DNA of 33,967 nucleotides, taken from contig JAHFED010000063.1 of assembly GCA_023248635.1 (NCBI GenBank), forward strand, positions 1-33,967. Reading direction: 5' to 3'. A model generated the notes under the pieces. The model had not been told where the DNA came from, ran no database searches, and saw only the letters and a list, made by a program, of their open reading frames with translations. Within the stretch, counting starts at the first letter, position 1. The number at the start of each line of letters is the position of its first letter. Shown here in pieces: positions 16,172 through 26,138 of this stretch. The DNA comes from Myxococcales bacterium (GTDB lineage: Bacteria > Myxococcota > UBA727 > VGSZ01). Made by a program: the position numbers and the translations under genes.

Positions 16172-19100
16172 ATGGTGTCGGAGCGCGTCACAGCATTGCA
16201 TCTAGGCCTCACGGCCGTCGTCGTCGCCGCCGCCCTGCTGTCTGCCTGCGACCCTCCGATTGCGTTGGCCGGCGACACCACCCTCTCCGTCGGTGTGCCC
16301 CTGCCGGTCATCGATCGCCCCAACGGCGCGCCCGATCTGGTGACCACCCTGGAGGTCCCGGGTTTGCTCGGGGAGGTCAAGCTGGTGGAGAGCGACGGAG
16401 CAGCCACCGGCTCCTTCGCCTTCGCCGTGCCTGAGGCTGCGACCGTCGCTGCCACCTTGAGGGTGAGCGGCGCCCTGCGCCCCGGCGACGCCGACGCTGT
16501 GCTGGCCGTGGCCGACTTGAACATCGACGTCGGGCCGGGGGCGGAATCGACCTTGGATGCAAACGTGGACTCCTACGAGTTCGCCGTCTCTCCTGCTCGC
16601 CCCTGGCTCGACCTCAACCGCAACGGTGTCGAGAACCGCGCCGACTACGAGGCTGGCTGCGACCCTGCGGTGCCAGAGCGCTTCCTGGGGGTCTCGGCCA
16701 CCGACCTGCAGCTGCCCCGCGATGGCGACCGCGCGGTGCTGATCGTCGACAACCTGCTGCCGCGTCGCGTGCACCTGCAGATCGATGTGATCGACGCTCC
16801 CGGGGTGGGCATCGACGTCGTGGGCGATGCCGAGAACGCGACCTCGCTGCCGGCCGTCGGCCAGCGGGTCGTCGAGCCTGGCCAGTCGTTGCTCGTGGCT
16901 GTCTCGTTCTCGGCGCCCAACGCGTTTTTTTCCAGCGGCTTCCTCGACATTGGCGCCACCGACGACGTCGACGCCGGCGCCTGCGGTACCCGCCTCACGG
17001 TCCCGGTGCGCGTGCTGGCCAACGTGGGCACCGAACCCCGTCCCAGCCTGGTCGAAGCACCGATCGCTCCCCAGGACGACGTCGGCGGTTTCCCGGCTGA
17101 TCTCATCGCCGTACCTGCCGCCGCTGCCGTCGCCAGCGGAACGCCTTTCCTCACCTCGCTCTCCGCCGTTCCGTCGGGCCGCACCCTGAGCGTGAAGGGC
17201 GTCGCCGTCCCCGCCGACGCTGTCTTTCTGATCGAGATTCCACGGGGAGGTCGGCTGTCTGCGGTCGTCGGCGCTGCGCCCTTCGATCTCGATCTGGTGG
17301 TCTTGGCCCTCGACGAAAACGACCAGCCCGAAGCGGTGCTGCCGCGGCACCCCGATGACGTCGTCGGGGCCGTCGGCGCGGTGTTGCCGGCGGGCAGCAT
17401 GGAGACTGCCGAGATCCGCTTCGAAACCGCGGCGCGAGGGCGCGACATCGCGGCCAGCCGGGTGCTCGTCGTCGTCGGCGCCAGCGGCGTCACCGAAGCG
17501 CGCTTGCTCGATGTGCGGGATCGGGTCGCCGAAGTCGCCATCACCCTGCGCACCTCGACGACGCCGCGCTTGCTGGCGCGCGCTGAACCTGCCCTCGGCT
17601 CCGTCGCCGGCGGCACCGTCGTCAAGCTGCTCGGGGAGTCACTGGCCAGCGACGGCGTCTTGTTCTTTGGCCACACACCGGCGGTCTGCGAGGCTCCAGT
17701 CGACGCCGGCAACGGGCGCCAACGCCTGATCTGCACGGCACCCGCCGGCACCTTGGCCGTCGCCGAGAATCCCGTCGACCTCGTCTATGTCTCGTCTGCG
17801 GCCGACGGCAGCGAGCGCGCAGCCCTCGTCGACTCCTTCCTCTACGAACCCCAGCCCCCGCGCATCGACAGCGTCGAACCCTCGATCGTCGTCGTCGGTG
17901 CCGGCGCGGCGCTGACCATCTCGGGTTTTGGTTTCTCGGAGCGCTACGCGCCCGTGCAACTCACCCTGGGGGGCGTCGCCGTCGCCGTCGACCTGATCGA
18001 CGACCACACTTTGTTCGCGGCGGGTCCGGACCTCGGCCCCGGCACCAAGGATCTTTCGATCACGGTGTTCTCCTCGACCCATGAAGCCTTGACGTCGACG
18101 CGCACCAACGCGGTGCTCTACATCGACGACGACGTGGCGGCTCCGGTGCTCGCAGCCGTCGTCCCCCACCAGGGCGATGTTGCTGGCGGCACGCAGGTGA
18201 CGCTCACGGGATCAGGTTTCGTCGCTGGCGCAAAGCTGTTCGTTGCTGACGAGGAGGCCAACGTGCTCTTCGTCGGCGCCACCGCGATCATCGCGCTCAC
18301 GCCCCCCGGGGTCCCCGGCGCCGCCGACGTCCGGGTCGAGAATCCGGACCTGCAGGGGAGCACCCTCGACGCTGCCTTCAGCTACACCGCCGCCCCGACG
18401 CCCCCGCCCCAAGCCTTCTCGCTGGTGCCGTCGACGGGCAGCACCCTCGGCGGCGACGAAGTCACCATCCTCGGCACCGCCTTTCAGGGCTCTACCGTCA
18501 CCTTCGGCGGCGTCGGCGCGGCGGTCTTGCACAGCGCCGACGGCGCCATCGTCGCCCGTGCCCCAAGCCACAGCGCCGGGCTCGTCGACGTCGTCATCGA
18601 AAATGCCGATGGCCAGCAAGACCGCGTCGTCGCTGGCTACTCCTATGTGGCTCCGATCGTTCCTGGTCCGCAGGTGTTTTCTCTCAGCCCTCAGACGGGA
18701 GCTCTCGCGGGCGGCACGCTGGTCACCATCGTGGGCGCGAGCTTCGCGGAGCCGACGCTGACGGTGGGTGGCAGCGCCGTCACGCCCCTCGACCGCAGCC
18801 CCAACGCTCTCGTCTTTGTCACGCCGTCGCACAGCGCTGGCGCCGTCGACGTCGTCGTCACCAATGCCGATGGACAGAGCGCGCGGGTGCAAGGGGCCTT
18901 CCTCTATGCCGACGTCCCCGTCACGCCCACGCCGCCGCCGCAGGCTTTCACCTTGGTGCCCTCGACGGGCAGCACCGTCGGCGGTGACGAGGTGACCCTT
19001 CTCGGCGCCGGCTTCCACGGCTCGATCGTGCGCTTCGGCGGCGTGGAGGCAGTCGTGCTCAACATCTCCGACGGCGCCATTGTGGTGAGTGCGCCGGACC

Positions 19101-22100
19101 ACAGCGCGGGCGTCGTCGACGTCCTGGTCGAAAACGCCGACGGCCAGCAGGACAGCGTCGTCGCCGGCTTTTCTTATCTGGCCCCCGTCGTCCCCGCGCC
19201 CCAGGTGTTTTCTCTCAGCCCCCAAACGGGAGTGCTCGCCGGTGGCGCCCTCGTCACCATCGTGGGCGCGAACTTCGCCGAGCCGACCTTGACGGTGGGC
19301 GGCGCAGCCGTCACCCCCCTCGACCGCAGCGCCAACGCCATCGTCTTTGTCACGCCGCCCCACGGAGCCGGCGCTGTCGACGTCGTCGTCACCAACGACG
19401 ACGCCCAGAGCGCCCGCGTGCAGGGGGCCTTCCTCTATGCCGACGTCCCTGTCGCTCCGCCGCCGCCCCCGCAGGCCTTCACGCTGGTGCCCTCGACGGG
19501 GAGCACCGTCGGCGGCGACGAAGTCACGATCCTGGGTGCCGGCTTCAAGGACTCGAGCGTGCGCTTCGGCGGTGTGGCTGCCATCGTGCTCGACGTTGCC
19601 GACAGCGCCATCGTCGTGCGCGCCCCGGTCCACGGCGCTGACGTCGTCGACGTCGTCATCGAAAACGCCGACGGCCAGCAAGACACCGTGGTCGCCGGCT
19701 ACTCCTATCTGACCCCCATCGTCGCATCACCCCAGGTCTTCTCTCTCAGCCCGCAGACCGGCGCCCTCGCCGGGGGCACGCTGGTCACCATCCTCGGAGC
19801 AAGCTTCGACACGCCCACCCTCACCGTTGGTGGCACCGCCGTCGCGCCCATCGACGTCAACGCCAACGCCATCGTCTTTGTCTCCCCCGCTCATGCCGGA
19901 GGCTCCGTCGACGTCGAGGTCAAAAACGCCGACGGCCAGACCGCGCTGGCGCGAGGCGCCTTTGCGTATGCGGACCCCTTCGTCGACGTCAACACGCCGC
20001 TGGTCGTCAGCGTCACCCCCGATCCCGCCCATGCCGGCGTCGGCGGCGAGAGGCTGCGCCTCATCGGCCAGGACCTCAAAGACACCGTGGCGGCCACCAT
20101 CGTCGCAGGTGGGGTGCGACTGCCGGTGGTGTTGGATTCCATCGCCGACAACGTGGTGGCCTGCAGCATCGACGCTGCCTTGCCGGAGGGGCAGTTGGTC
20201 GTTGAGCTCGTCGATCGCGTCGTCGGCGTGCACAGCTCCCCGGCGTTCCAAGCTCGCAGCCCGGTGCCTGTGGACCTCTCCGTCGGGGGCCGCGCCGACG
20301 AAGGATCGGCCTTCACCCTGCTCGTCGACGGCAGCGACCTGAACCCCGCCCGTTTGATCGGCGTGCGCTTCTCTCCCCTCGATGCCGGTTCGGGGGCCGA
20401 GGTCGTGCTCGACACCTCCTTCGCCAGCGAGACCGTCATCGCCGTCGACGTCGCCGACACCGATCTGGGACGCGGCGCCTGGGTCGTGGCGCTCATCTAC
20501 CTGGAAGCCGATGGCGACGACGTCGTCGTACCCGTCGACCTGCTCGAGGTGGGTGGTTTCTGTCCGGGATCGCGTCTGTGCGAGACCTGCGGTGACGCCA
20601 TCCGCGATCCCGGCGAGGCCTGCGACACCCCCGACTTCGACGGCGAGACCTGCCTCACCAACGGCTTCGACGGCGGCCAGATCAACTGCGTGGGCTGCCA
20701 GCTCGACTTCAACCAGTGCTCGCGCTGCGGCAACGGACGCAAAGAGACCGACGAGCAGTGCGACGGCATCGACCTCGGTGGCGCCAACTGCAGCAACGCC
20801 GGCTTTGCCGCCGGCACGCTCAGCTGCTCGTCGTCGTGCGATTTCAACGTCACCCAATGCCGCACCTGTGGCGACGGCGTGTGCAGCAACGGCGAGACGA
20901 GCGGCAACTGCGCCGCCGACTGCGGACCGACCTGTGGCAACGGCAGTTGCGATGTCGCTGGCGAGTCCTGTCATTCCTGCCCGCGCGACTGCAACCGCTG
21001 CGCGCCCTACTCCCTCGTCCTCGTCGACGGTGGGGGTCAGCACGCGGCCATCACCGCCACCCTGACGACCGCGATCAAGGTGAGGCTCGTCGACGACGTC
21101 GGAGTCGGTGTCGCCGGCGTGCCCATCACCTTCGGCATCGAAGCCGGCGACGCCACCTCCGATACCGATTTCATCGTCGTCACCGACAGCGCCGGCCTGG
21201 CTTCGCTCGCCTGGGTCCTTGGGCCGCGCGTCGGCGTGCACACCATGACCCTCAGCGCCAACCCCGCCGACGGCAGCGCGGTGGCAAACCAAGCGCAAAC
21301 GGTGACGGCCATCGCCGACGACGTCGCCGACGGCACCATCGTTCGTCTTGCTGGCGGCACCGGGCTCACGGGGACCGCCATCTTGAATTCGGGCATTCGC
21401 TCGCGCATCGGCGGAGCCGCCGGCCTCACGCTCGACGGCGACGGCAACCCGGTCTACCTCGACAACCCCGGCGGCAACTCGCACATCACCCGCTTGCAGC
21501 TCCCCAATGGCGTCCTGCAACCCATCGTCGTCGGCGGCGGCAGCAACGTGGCGGCGGGCACGGGTGACGGCGGCCCGGCGATCAACGCCAAGGTCAGAAA
21601 CGGCGCAGCGCTCAGCACCCGTGGTCGCGAGATCTTCGTGCTGGAGAGCCAGGATTCGCCGACCAGCGATCGCGTGCGGGTCATCGACGACGCGGGCTTC
21701 ATCTCCACCGTCGCCGGCGGCGGCGCCACCGGTCAACCTGCCAACGGCGACGGCGGCCCGGCCACCGCTGCCCATTTCGAGCAGGCCACGGATCTCGGCT
21801 TCGATTTCAACGGCGATCTCGTCGTCATCGACAACGGCACTGGCCGCAACCACATGCGCCACGTCGTCGACGGCGGCATCTCCACCTTCACGGTGCCTCT
21901 CACGCGCACCGGCACCAACTTCACGGTGTTGAGCGTGAGCCAGGCGCAGACCGTGCGTGGTCCCCTGCAGTTCCTCGCCGAGGACCTCTACGCCGTCGGC
22001 ATCGCCTCGAACACCGTTGGCTTCGGGACCGGCTCGCACCTCAACGTCTGCGACACCACGACGAACGCCTGCATGGCCACCCGCGGCGCCAACGTGCTGC

Positions 22101-23689
22101 AGATCGCCCGCGGCCCCGACGGCCTCCTCTACACCGCCACGCAGCTGACCATCGAGCGCCACGACGGCGTGGGCGGTCGCACCGTCATCGCCGGCAGCAC
22201 CATCGGCTTCTCCGGCGACGGCGGCCCAGCCACCGCTGCCCAGTTCAGCGGCATCGTGGGCCTGAAGTTCAACGCCGACGGCGACTTGTTCGTGCTCGAT
22301 GCCGGGACCAACAACGCCCTGCGCATGATTCGCCGGGTCGCCAGACCGACGCCGCCGACGTCGCTGACGGTGCTCGACGGCGATGCCCAGAGCGCCCGCG
22401 TGTTTGGCAGCCCCACCCAGCCCGTGCGCGTGGGGTTGACGACGAGAGAGAGCGTCGGCGAGTGGCCCATGCAGGTGCGTGGCGCGACCGGCGGCCAATC
22501 GGCCCAGGCCACCCAGCTCGTCTTCACCAGCGCTCAAAACGCCCAGGCCGTGATCCCCTTGCTCGGTCGCGCCGTCGGCGAGCAACTCTGGTTCACCGAA
22601 CCGCCGCTGCCCTTGCGCCGCCTGCTGCCAGCCGCCCTGCCGCCGACCTCGTTCACCGTCGAGGCGACCGCTCTGGTCGACGGCGACAACCTGGTCGTCA
22701 ACAGCTCGCCCATCGTCATCGCCACGGCACCAGCCGTCGGCACGGTGATTGCCGGCACGCGCCTGGACTTCAGCTCGGTGTTGGGCAGCGGCACGTTCAG
22801 CGAGCCGGCCATCGCCTTCCGCGGCTCCGATGTCTTCATCACCGATCCGCCGCTCAACGTCGTCTGGCACATGGATGCTTCCGGAGCCGTGCGAGCACTG
22901 GCAGGCAACGCAAGGACCAGCGGCAACGCCGGCGACGGCGGGCCCGCCTCATTGGCCACCGTCAACCGCCCTGCAGGCGTCAGCGTCGCTGGCATCGACG
23001 GCGACGTGCTCTTCACCGATCCCGCGCAGGATCGCGTGCGCCGGGTGCGCGGCAGCGATGGGGTCATCGTCAGCGCCGCCGGCACGGGCAGCACCACCTC
23101 GGGCGGCGGCAACGGAACCCCGGCCACCGCAGCCATCGTCGACACGCCGCGTCTGGTGCTCGGACGACCCGACGGCAGCTTCTTCCTCACCGACAACAAG
23201 GGCGTGCGCTTCATCGACGTCACCGGCGTCATCCGCAACATCATGGCCGATGGCACTTGCCTGGGCGGCGAAATCAAGGCGACCGCGGCGGCAACGACGT
23301 CGACCATCGCGCTCAATCCGCTCACCAATCGCGTGCTCTCGACGATCTTCATCCCCAACGCCGGTGCCTGCCCAATCGCCACCAACCGTTTTCACATCGT
23401 CGACATCACCAACGGTGTGTTGACGACGACGCCCGTGTTCAGCGAGGCCAGCGCCAGCAGCGGGATTCTCCCGGTGTCGATGGCCATCCGCCCCACCGAC
23501 GGCCGCGTCTTCCTCATCACCACCAATTCAGCCGGGCAAGCCGCCAACTATGTGCTGCGGCAGCTCATCGGCACGACGCTGTCCACGGTCGCCTTCCCAG
23601 GAAAGCCCTATGCCATGGCCTTCGACGTCGACGGCACCCTCTGGGTCGTCGATCAGGTGAACCGAAACATCGTTCAGCTGCGGCCCTGA
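16172..23689 (+). CDS. Giant IPT/TIG, Cys-rich and beta-propeller surface lipoprotein
   Basis: The 2505-residue protein has a lipoprotein signal ending LLSAC (C26). Residues 30-460 are beta-rich and unassigned. From about 467 to 1460 there is a run of IPT/TIG Ig-like domains, at least nine of them (for example QAFSLVPSTGSTLGGDEVTI and QVFSLSPQTGALAGGTLVTI), six of which form three nearly identical pairs of 177 residues starting at 747, 924 and 1101. Residues about 1464-1612 are Cys-rich with CGDAIRDPGEACD and CGNGRKETDEQCD, the Myxococcus-type cysteine-rich repeat. A Big-1-like domain follows (about 1613-1715), then NHL-type propeller blades (GDGGPATAAHFEQATDLGFD, FSGDGGPATAAQFSGIVGL), an intervening Ig-like stretch (about 2062-2188) and a second propeller to the C-terminus. 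This architecture suits an adhesin or surface-matrix protein. The two genes downstream follow closely and may be co-transcribed. Confidence 0.93.
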   Translation: MVSERVTALHLGLTAVVVAAALLSACDPPIALAGDTTLSVGVPLPVIDRPNGAPDLVTTLEVPGLLGEVKLVESDGAATGSFAFAVPEAATVAATLRVSGALRPGDADAVLAVADLNIDVGPGAESTLDANVDSYEFAVSPARPWLDLNRNGVENRADYEAGCDPAVPERFLGVSATDLQLPRDGDRAVLIVDNLLPRRVHLQIDVIDAPGVGIDVVGDAENATSLPAVGQRVVEPGQSLLVAVSFSAPNAFFSSGFLDIGATDDVDAGACGTRLTVPVRVLANVGTEPRPSLVEAPIAPQDDVGGFPADLIAVPAAAAVASGTPFLTSLSAVPSGRTLSVKGVAVPADAVFLIEIPRGGRLSAVVGAAPFDLDLVVLALDENDQPEAVLPRHPDDVVGAVGAVLPAGSMETAEIRFETAARGRDIAASRVLVVVGASGVTEARLLDVRDRVAEVAITLRTSTTPRLLARAEPALGSVAGGTVVKLLGESLASDGVLFFGHTPAVCEAPVDAGNGRQRLICTAPAGTLAVAENPVDLVYVSSAADGSERAALVDSFLYEPQPPRIDSVEPSIVVVGAGAALTISGFGFSERYAPVQLTLGGVAVAVDLIDDHTLFAAGPDLGPGTKDLSITVFSSTHEALTSTRTNAVLYIDDDVAAPVLAAVVPHQGDVAGGTQVTLTGSGFVAGAKLFVADEEANVLFVGATAIIALTPPGVPGAADVRVENPDLQGSTLDAAFSYTAAPTPPPQAFSLVPSTGSTLGGDEVTILGTAFQGSTVTFGGVGAAVLHSADGAIVARAPSHSAGLVDVVIENADGQQDRVVAGYSYVAPIVPGPQVFSLSPQTGALAGGTLVTIVGASFAEPTLTVGGSAVTPLDRSPNALVFVTPSHSAGAVDVVVTNADGQSARVQGAFLYADVPVTPTPPPQAFTLVPSTGSTVGGDEVTLLGAGFHGSIVRFGGVEAVVLNISDGAIVVSAPDHSAGVVDVLVENADGQQDSVVAGFSYLAPVVPAPQVFSLSPQTGVLAGGALVTIVGANFAEPTLTVGGAAVTPLDRSANAIVFVTPPHGAGAVDVVVTNDDAQSARVQGAFLYADVPVAPPPPPQAFTLVPSTGSTVGGDEVTILGAGFKDSSVRFGGVAAIVLDVADSAIVVRAPVHGADVVDVVIENADGQQDTVVAGYSYLTPIVASPQVFSLSPQTGALAGGTLVTILGASFDTPTLTVGGTAVAPIDVNANAIVFVSPAHAGGSVDVEVKNADGQTALARGAFAYADPFVDVNTPLVVSVTPDPAHAGVGGERLRLIGQDLKDTVAATIVAGGVRLPVVLDSIADNVVACSIDAALPEGQLVVELVDRVVGVHSSPAFQARSPVPVDLSVGGRADEGSAFTLLVDGSDLNPARLIGVRFSPLDAGSGAEVVLDTSFASETVIAVDVADTDLGRGAWVVALIYLEADGDDVVVPVDLLEVGGFCPGSRLCETCGDAIRDPGEACDTPDFDGETCLTNGFDGGQINCVGCQLDFNQCSRCGNGRKETDEQCDGIDLGGANCSNAGFAAGTLSCSSSCDFNVTQCRTCGDGVCSNGETSGNCAADCGPTCGNGSCDVAGESCHSCPRDCNRCAPYSLVLVDGGGQHAAITATLTTAIKVRLVDDVGVGVAGVPITFGIEAGDATSDTDFIVVTDSAGLASLAWVLGPRVGVHTMTLSANPADGSAVANQAQTVTAIADDVADGTIVRLAGGTGLTGTAILNSGIRSRIGGAAGLTLDGDGNPVYLDNPGGNSHITRLQLPNGVLQPIVVGGGSNVAAGTGDGGPAINAKVRNGAALSTRGREIFVLESQDSPTSDRVRVIDDAGFISTVAGGGATGQPANGDGGPATAAHFEQATDLGFDFNGDLVVIDNGTGRNHMRHVVDGGISTFTVPLTRTGTNFTVLSVSQAQTVRGPLQFLAEDLYAVGIASNTVGFGTGSHLNVCDTTTNACMATRGANVLQIARGPDGLLYTATQLTIERHDGVGGRTVIAGSTIGFSGDGGPATAAQFSGIVGLKFNADGDLFVLDAGTNNALRMIRRVARPTPPTSLTVLDGDAQSARVFGSPTQPVRVGLTTRESVGEWPMQVRGATGGQSAQATQLVFTSAQNAQAVIPLLGRAVGEQLWFTEPPLPLRRLLPAALPPTSFTVEATALVDGDNLVVNSSPIVIATAPAVGTVIAGTRLDFSSVLGSGTFSEPAIAFRGSDVFITDPPLNVVWHMDASGAVRALAGNARTSGNAGDGGPASLATVNRPAGVSVAGIDGDVLFTDPAQDRVRRVRGSDGVIVSAAGTGSTTSGGGNGTPATAAIVDTPRLVLGRPDGSFFLTDNKGVRFIDVTGVIRNIMADGTCLGGEIKATAAATTSTIALNPLTNRVLSTIFIPNAGACPIATNRFHIVDITNGVLTTTPVFSEASASSGILPVSMAIRPTDGRVFLITTNSAGQAANYVLRQLIGTTLSTVAFPGKPYAMAFDVDGTLWVVDQVNRNIVQLRP
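18410..20002 (+). repeat. Three 531-bp direct repeats inside the giant lipoprotein gene
   Basis: The repeats begin at 18410, 18941 and 19472, with an exact period of 531 bp (177 codons). Each encodes two IPT/TIG domains of different type, one beginning QAF[ST]LVPSTGST and the other QVFSLSPQTG. DNA identity is visibly high along the whole unit, including synonymous positions, which indicates recent duplication or gene conversion. Unit number may vary by recombination. Confidence 0.92.
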
Positions 23690-23695
23690 GGATCC

Positions 23696-24919
23696 ATGCA
23701 CCTGCTTTCTTCCGTCTCGATTCTCCTCGCGCTGGCACCGGTCTCGTCACCGGCCCCCAGCGGTTCGCCCGGCGCGCCGAAGATCTTGATCCTCGACGTC
23801 AAAGCTGCCGCCGCCAGCGACGTGGCCGAAGCCCCGCTGGTGACGGCGGCCTTGGCGCGCTCCTTTGGCGAGCTGCACGCTGGACCAGTGGTGGCGGTCG
23901 CCGACGTCCGCTCCCTGCTCGACGCCAAGGCGCAAAACGAGCTTTTGGGCTGCGCCGATCCCCGCTGTGCCAAGGACCTCGGTGATGCCCTCGCCGCCGA
24001 CCTGATCGTGGCCTCGGTCTACGGCACCCTCGGCGGACAAAAACACCTCGCCCTCACTCTCCTCGATGCCAAGGAGGGTCGCGTCGTCGATCGCTCCTCG
24101 TTGAGCTTCGCCGCCGGAGGCCTGCCCCTCGCGGCCCAGACCCTGGCGCTGCGGGCGCTGAGCCCGGGCATGCACGAGAGCGGCGATCAAGCACTGAGCC
24201 AGCTCCGCACGGCGGTCTTGATCAGCGAGGTCGACGAGAAGCAGGTCCCGCAGCCGACGTCGACGGTGGCCACCTGCGTGCAGGGCGCGTTGATCGACGC
24301 CGGTGTGCCCGTGGTGTCAGCGCAGCAGCTTCAGCGCATCAAGAGCCGCCTCGATCCCACCTTGCGCGGACCCGACGTCGCCGCCGTCCTCACCGCCGAC
24401 GACGCCGACGTCATCGTCATTGGCACGGCCCGCAGCAGCATGGTCGGCGCGATGGGGTCGCGCACGGCGGTTCGCACCGCCCTCTCCTTCGAGATCGTGA
24501 AAGTCGACACCGGCGAGGTGATCGCCGCTGCCAACTCCTCCCCCATGCAGAACGCGTTCACTCTCGAGACCGCCACCGAGATGGCGTCGAGTCTGGCCTG
24601 CAAGCAGGTGCGACCCGCCCTCGCGACCGCCCTCACCCAACGCGTGCAGCGCGGGAACCGCGTCGTCGTCGACGTCGCCGCGGGCCTGGCGCCTGGACAA
24701 TCCACCATCGCTGGCGCCAACGCGATCGTGCAGACCTTGAGCGCACTCAAGCCCCTGGTGGCGAAAGCGACGCTCAAGAATGCCAGTGAAAAAGGCATCG
24801 TCGTCGACGTCGTCGTCGGCGGCGGCGACGGCGGCGCGCTGGCGCTGCTGCTCGAAGAACGCGGGCTCGGCGCCCGCATCACCCACGCGGGGCCCGGCTC
24901 GCTCACTCTTTTGCCCTGA
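23696..24919 (+). CDS. Two-domain TolB/CsgG-like secreted protein
   Basis: The protein has 407 residues and starts six bases after the giant lipoprotein stop, so the genes are probably co-transcribed. A signal peptide is plausible (LLSSVSILLALAPVSSPAPS). Residues 28-150 form the same alpha/beta domain as the gene at 1-637 (PKILILDVKAAA, VVAVADVRSLLDAKAQNELL), including the C-x4-C pair C86/C91 in GCADPRC and the following ADLIVASVYG. A second alpha/beta domain covers about 190-300 (TVATCVQGALIDAGVPVVSA, DADVIVIGTARS). A third short alpha/beta part ends the protein. There is no clear membrane segment after the signal, so it would be periplasmic or extracellular. The biochemical role is unknown; TolB-N and CsgG-type domains usually act in envelope assembly. 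Confidence 0.8.
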   Translation: MHLLSSVSILLALAPVSSPAPSGSPGAPKILILDVKAAAASDVAEAPLVTAALARSFGELHAGPVVAVADVRSLLDAKAQNELLGCADPRCAKDLGDALAADLIVASVYGTLGGQKHLALTLLDAKEGRVVDRSSLSFAAGGLPLAAQTLALRALSPGMHESGDQALSQLRTAVLISEVDEKQVPQPTSTVATCVQGALIDAGVPVVSAQQLQRIKSRLDPTLRGPDVAAVLTADDADVIVIGTARSSMVGAMGSRTAVRTALSFEIVKVDTGEVIAAANSSPMQNAFTLETATEMASSLACKQVRPALATALTQRVQRGNRVVVDVAAGLAPGQSTIAGANAIVQTLSALKPLVAKATLKNASEKGIVVDVVVGGGDGGALALLLEERGLGARITHAGPGSLTLLP

Positions 24920-24934
24920 CGCCTTGGAGCATCG

Positions 24935-26080
24935 ATGTCGCTCGCGCTCATTCTTGCCTGCTCGCTGCTCGCCGCCGACGCCGACGTGGCTCCGCCCGCA
25001 CCTTCCAGTCGCACCAGCGGCTTGCACGACAAAGCGTCAACGACCAAGACCGTGATGGCCGCCGACGCCGAGGCCCTGGCTGAGGGGGCCGCGCGTGCTC
25101 GGGGCGAAGATCCAGCCCGCAAGGTTCCCCTGGTGCTGCTCGATCTGCGCGCCGACGGCGTCGACGTCGCGCTGGCGTCGGCGGTGTCGTCGGTGGTCGG
25201 CAGCGAGCTCTTTGACCTTGGCGTCGTGCAGGTGACCACCGAAGAAGACGTGCGTCGCCTAATGGACTTCGAGCAGATGAAGCTCATCCTGGCTTGTGAG
25301 GATGAAGCCAAGTGCCTGGGCTCCTTTCAAAAAGCGCTCGGCGCCGAGATGCTGGTGACCGGCAGCGTGGGAAAGGCCGGCAGCGACGTCGTCGTCGGCC
25401 TGGTGCTCACAGATCTGAGCGAGGGCGTGCCCACGGGTCGCGAGGCGGCCACCATCAAGACGCCGGCGTCGCTGGTCAGCGAAGTGCGCGTCGCCGTTGG
25501 ACGGCTGCTGCGGCCCCTCTTGGCTCAGCGCGGCGGCACGCTGGTGGTTTTGGGCAACGAGGCGGGCGCGACAGTGCTCGTCGACGGCGCGGCGGTGGGC
25601 ATTACGCCCCTGCGACGAGACAACGTGCCTTCGGGCCCCCACCGCATCGAGGCCGTCAAAGACGGGTTCCTGAAAGGGACCGTCGACATGATCGTCCACC
25701 CCCAGCAGACCTCCGCCGTCGACGTCCTCTTGATTCCCAGCAAGGAGCTCAGCGAGACCCACAAGCGCAACAACAACATCCTGCGCATCTTGAGCGCGAG
25801 CACCGCCGGGCTCGGCGTCGCCGCCGTCGGCAGCGGTGCCGCCGTGTGGTGGTTTCAATACGACCGCCTCAACAACCCCGACAGCGGCTACATCGCCCAA
25901 TACGCGAAGGACCCTGGCGGCGCGATCCTGCTGCCGACAACAAAATACAATGAAATCAGCACGCTTCGGCTGGCATCCTATGGAGTCGCCGCCACCGCCG
26001 TGCCCTTGTTCGTCGCCTCGGCGGTGTTGTTTTCGGTCAGCGAGGATCCAGGGAAATACGATGCATTGCTGAGCGAGTGA
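24935..26080 (+). CDS. TolB/CsgG-like protein with PEGA domain and two TM segments
   Basis: This 381-residue protein follows the previous gene by 15 bp. It has an N-terminal signal (LALILACSLLAADADVA). Residues 64-190 match the domain shared with its neighbour and with the gene at 1-637 (VPLVLLDLRADGV, LGVVQVTTEEDVRRLMDFEQM); here the cysteine pair is C-x5-C (C121, C127). Residues 201-268 are a PEGA domain (ATVLVDGAAVGITPL, SGPHRIEAVKDGF), a small surface beta-domain. Two hydrophobic helices follow at about 282-306 and 344-367. The 1-637 gene also has a hydrophobic helix after the shared domain and could have the same plan. The set looks like a locally expanded paralogue family. Confidence 0.83.
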   Translation: MSLALILACSLLAADADVAPPAPSSRTSGLHDKASTTKTVMAADAEALAEGAARARGEDPARKVPLVLLDLRADGVDVALASAVSSVVGSELFDLGVVQVTTEEDVRRLMDFEQMKLILACEDEAKCLGSFQKALGAEMLVTGSVGKAGSDVVVGLVLTDLSEGVPTGREAATIKTPASLVSEVRVAVGRLLRPLLAQRGGTLVVLGNEAGATVLVDGAAVGITPLRRDNVPSGPHRIEAVKDGFLKGTVDMIVHPQQTSAVDVLLIPSKELSETHKRNNNILRILSASTAGLGVAAVGSGAAVWWFQYDRLNNPDSGYIAQYAKDPGGAILLPTTKYNEISTLRLASYGVAATAVPLFVASAVLFSVSEDPGKYDALLSE

Positions 26081-26138
26081 GAGAACACGCCAAACGGTGT
26101 GAAGCTCCCGCTGTTGGCGCCGTCGACGACATCGGCGC

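Noticed and set aside
19727-22870. 1047-codon open frame on the minus strand opposite the giant lipoprotein gene
   Set aside because: It is a shadow of high-GC codon use; the plus strand carries clear signal peptide, IPT, Cys-rich and propeller motifs.
26081-26138. Intrinsic terminator between the convergent genes at 26080 and 26139
   Set aside because: Only a weak 6-bp stem (GCGCCG with CGGCGC) with a ten-base loop is seen and there is no T-run.
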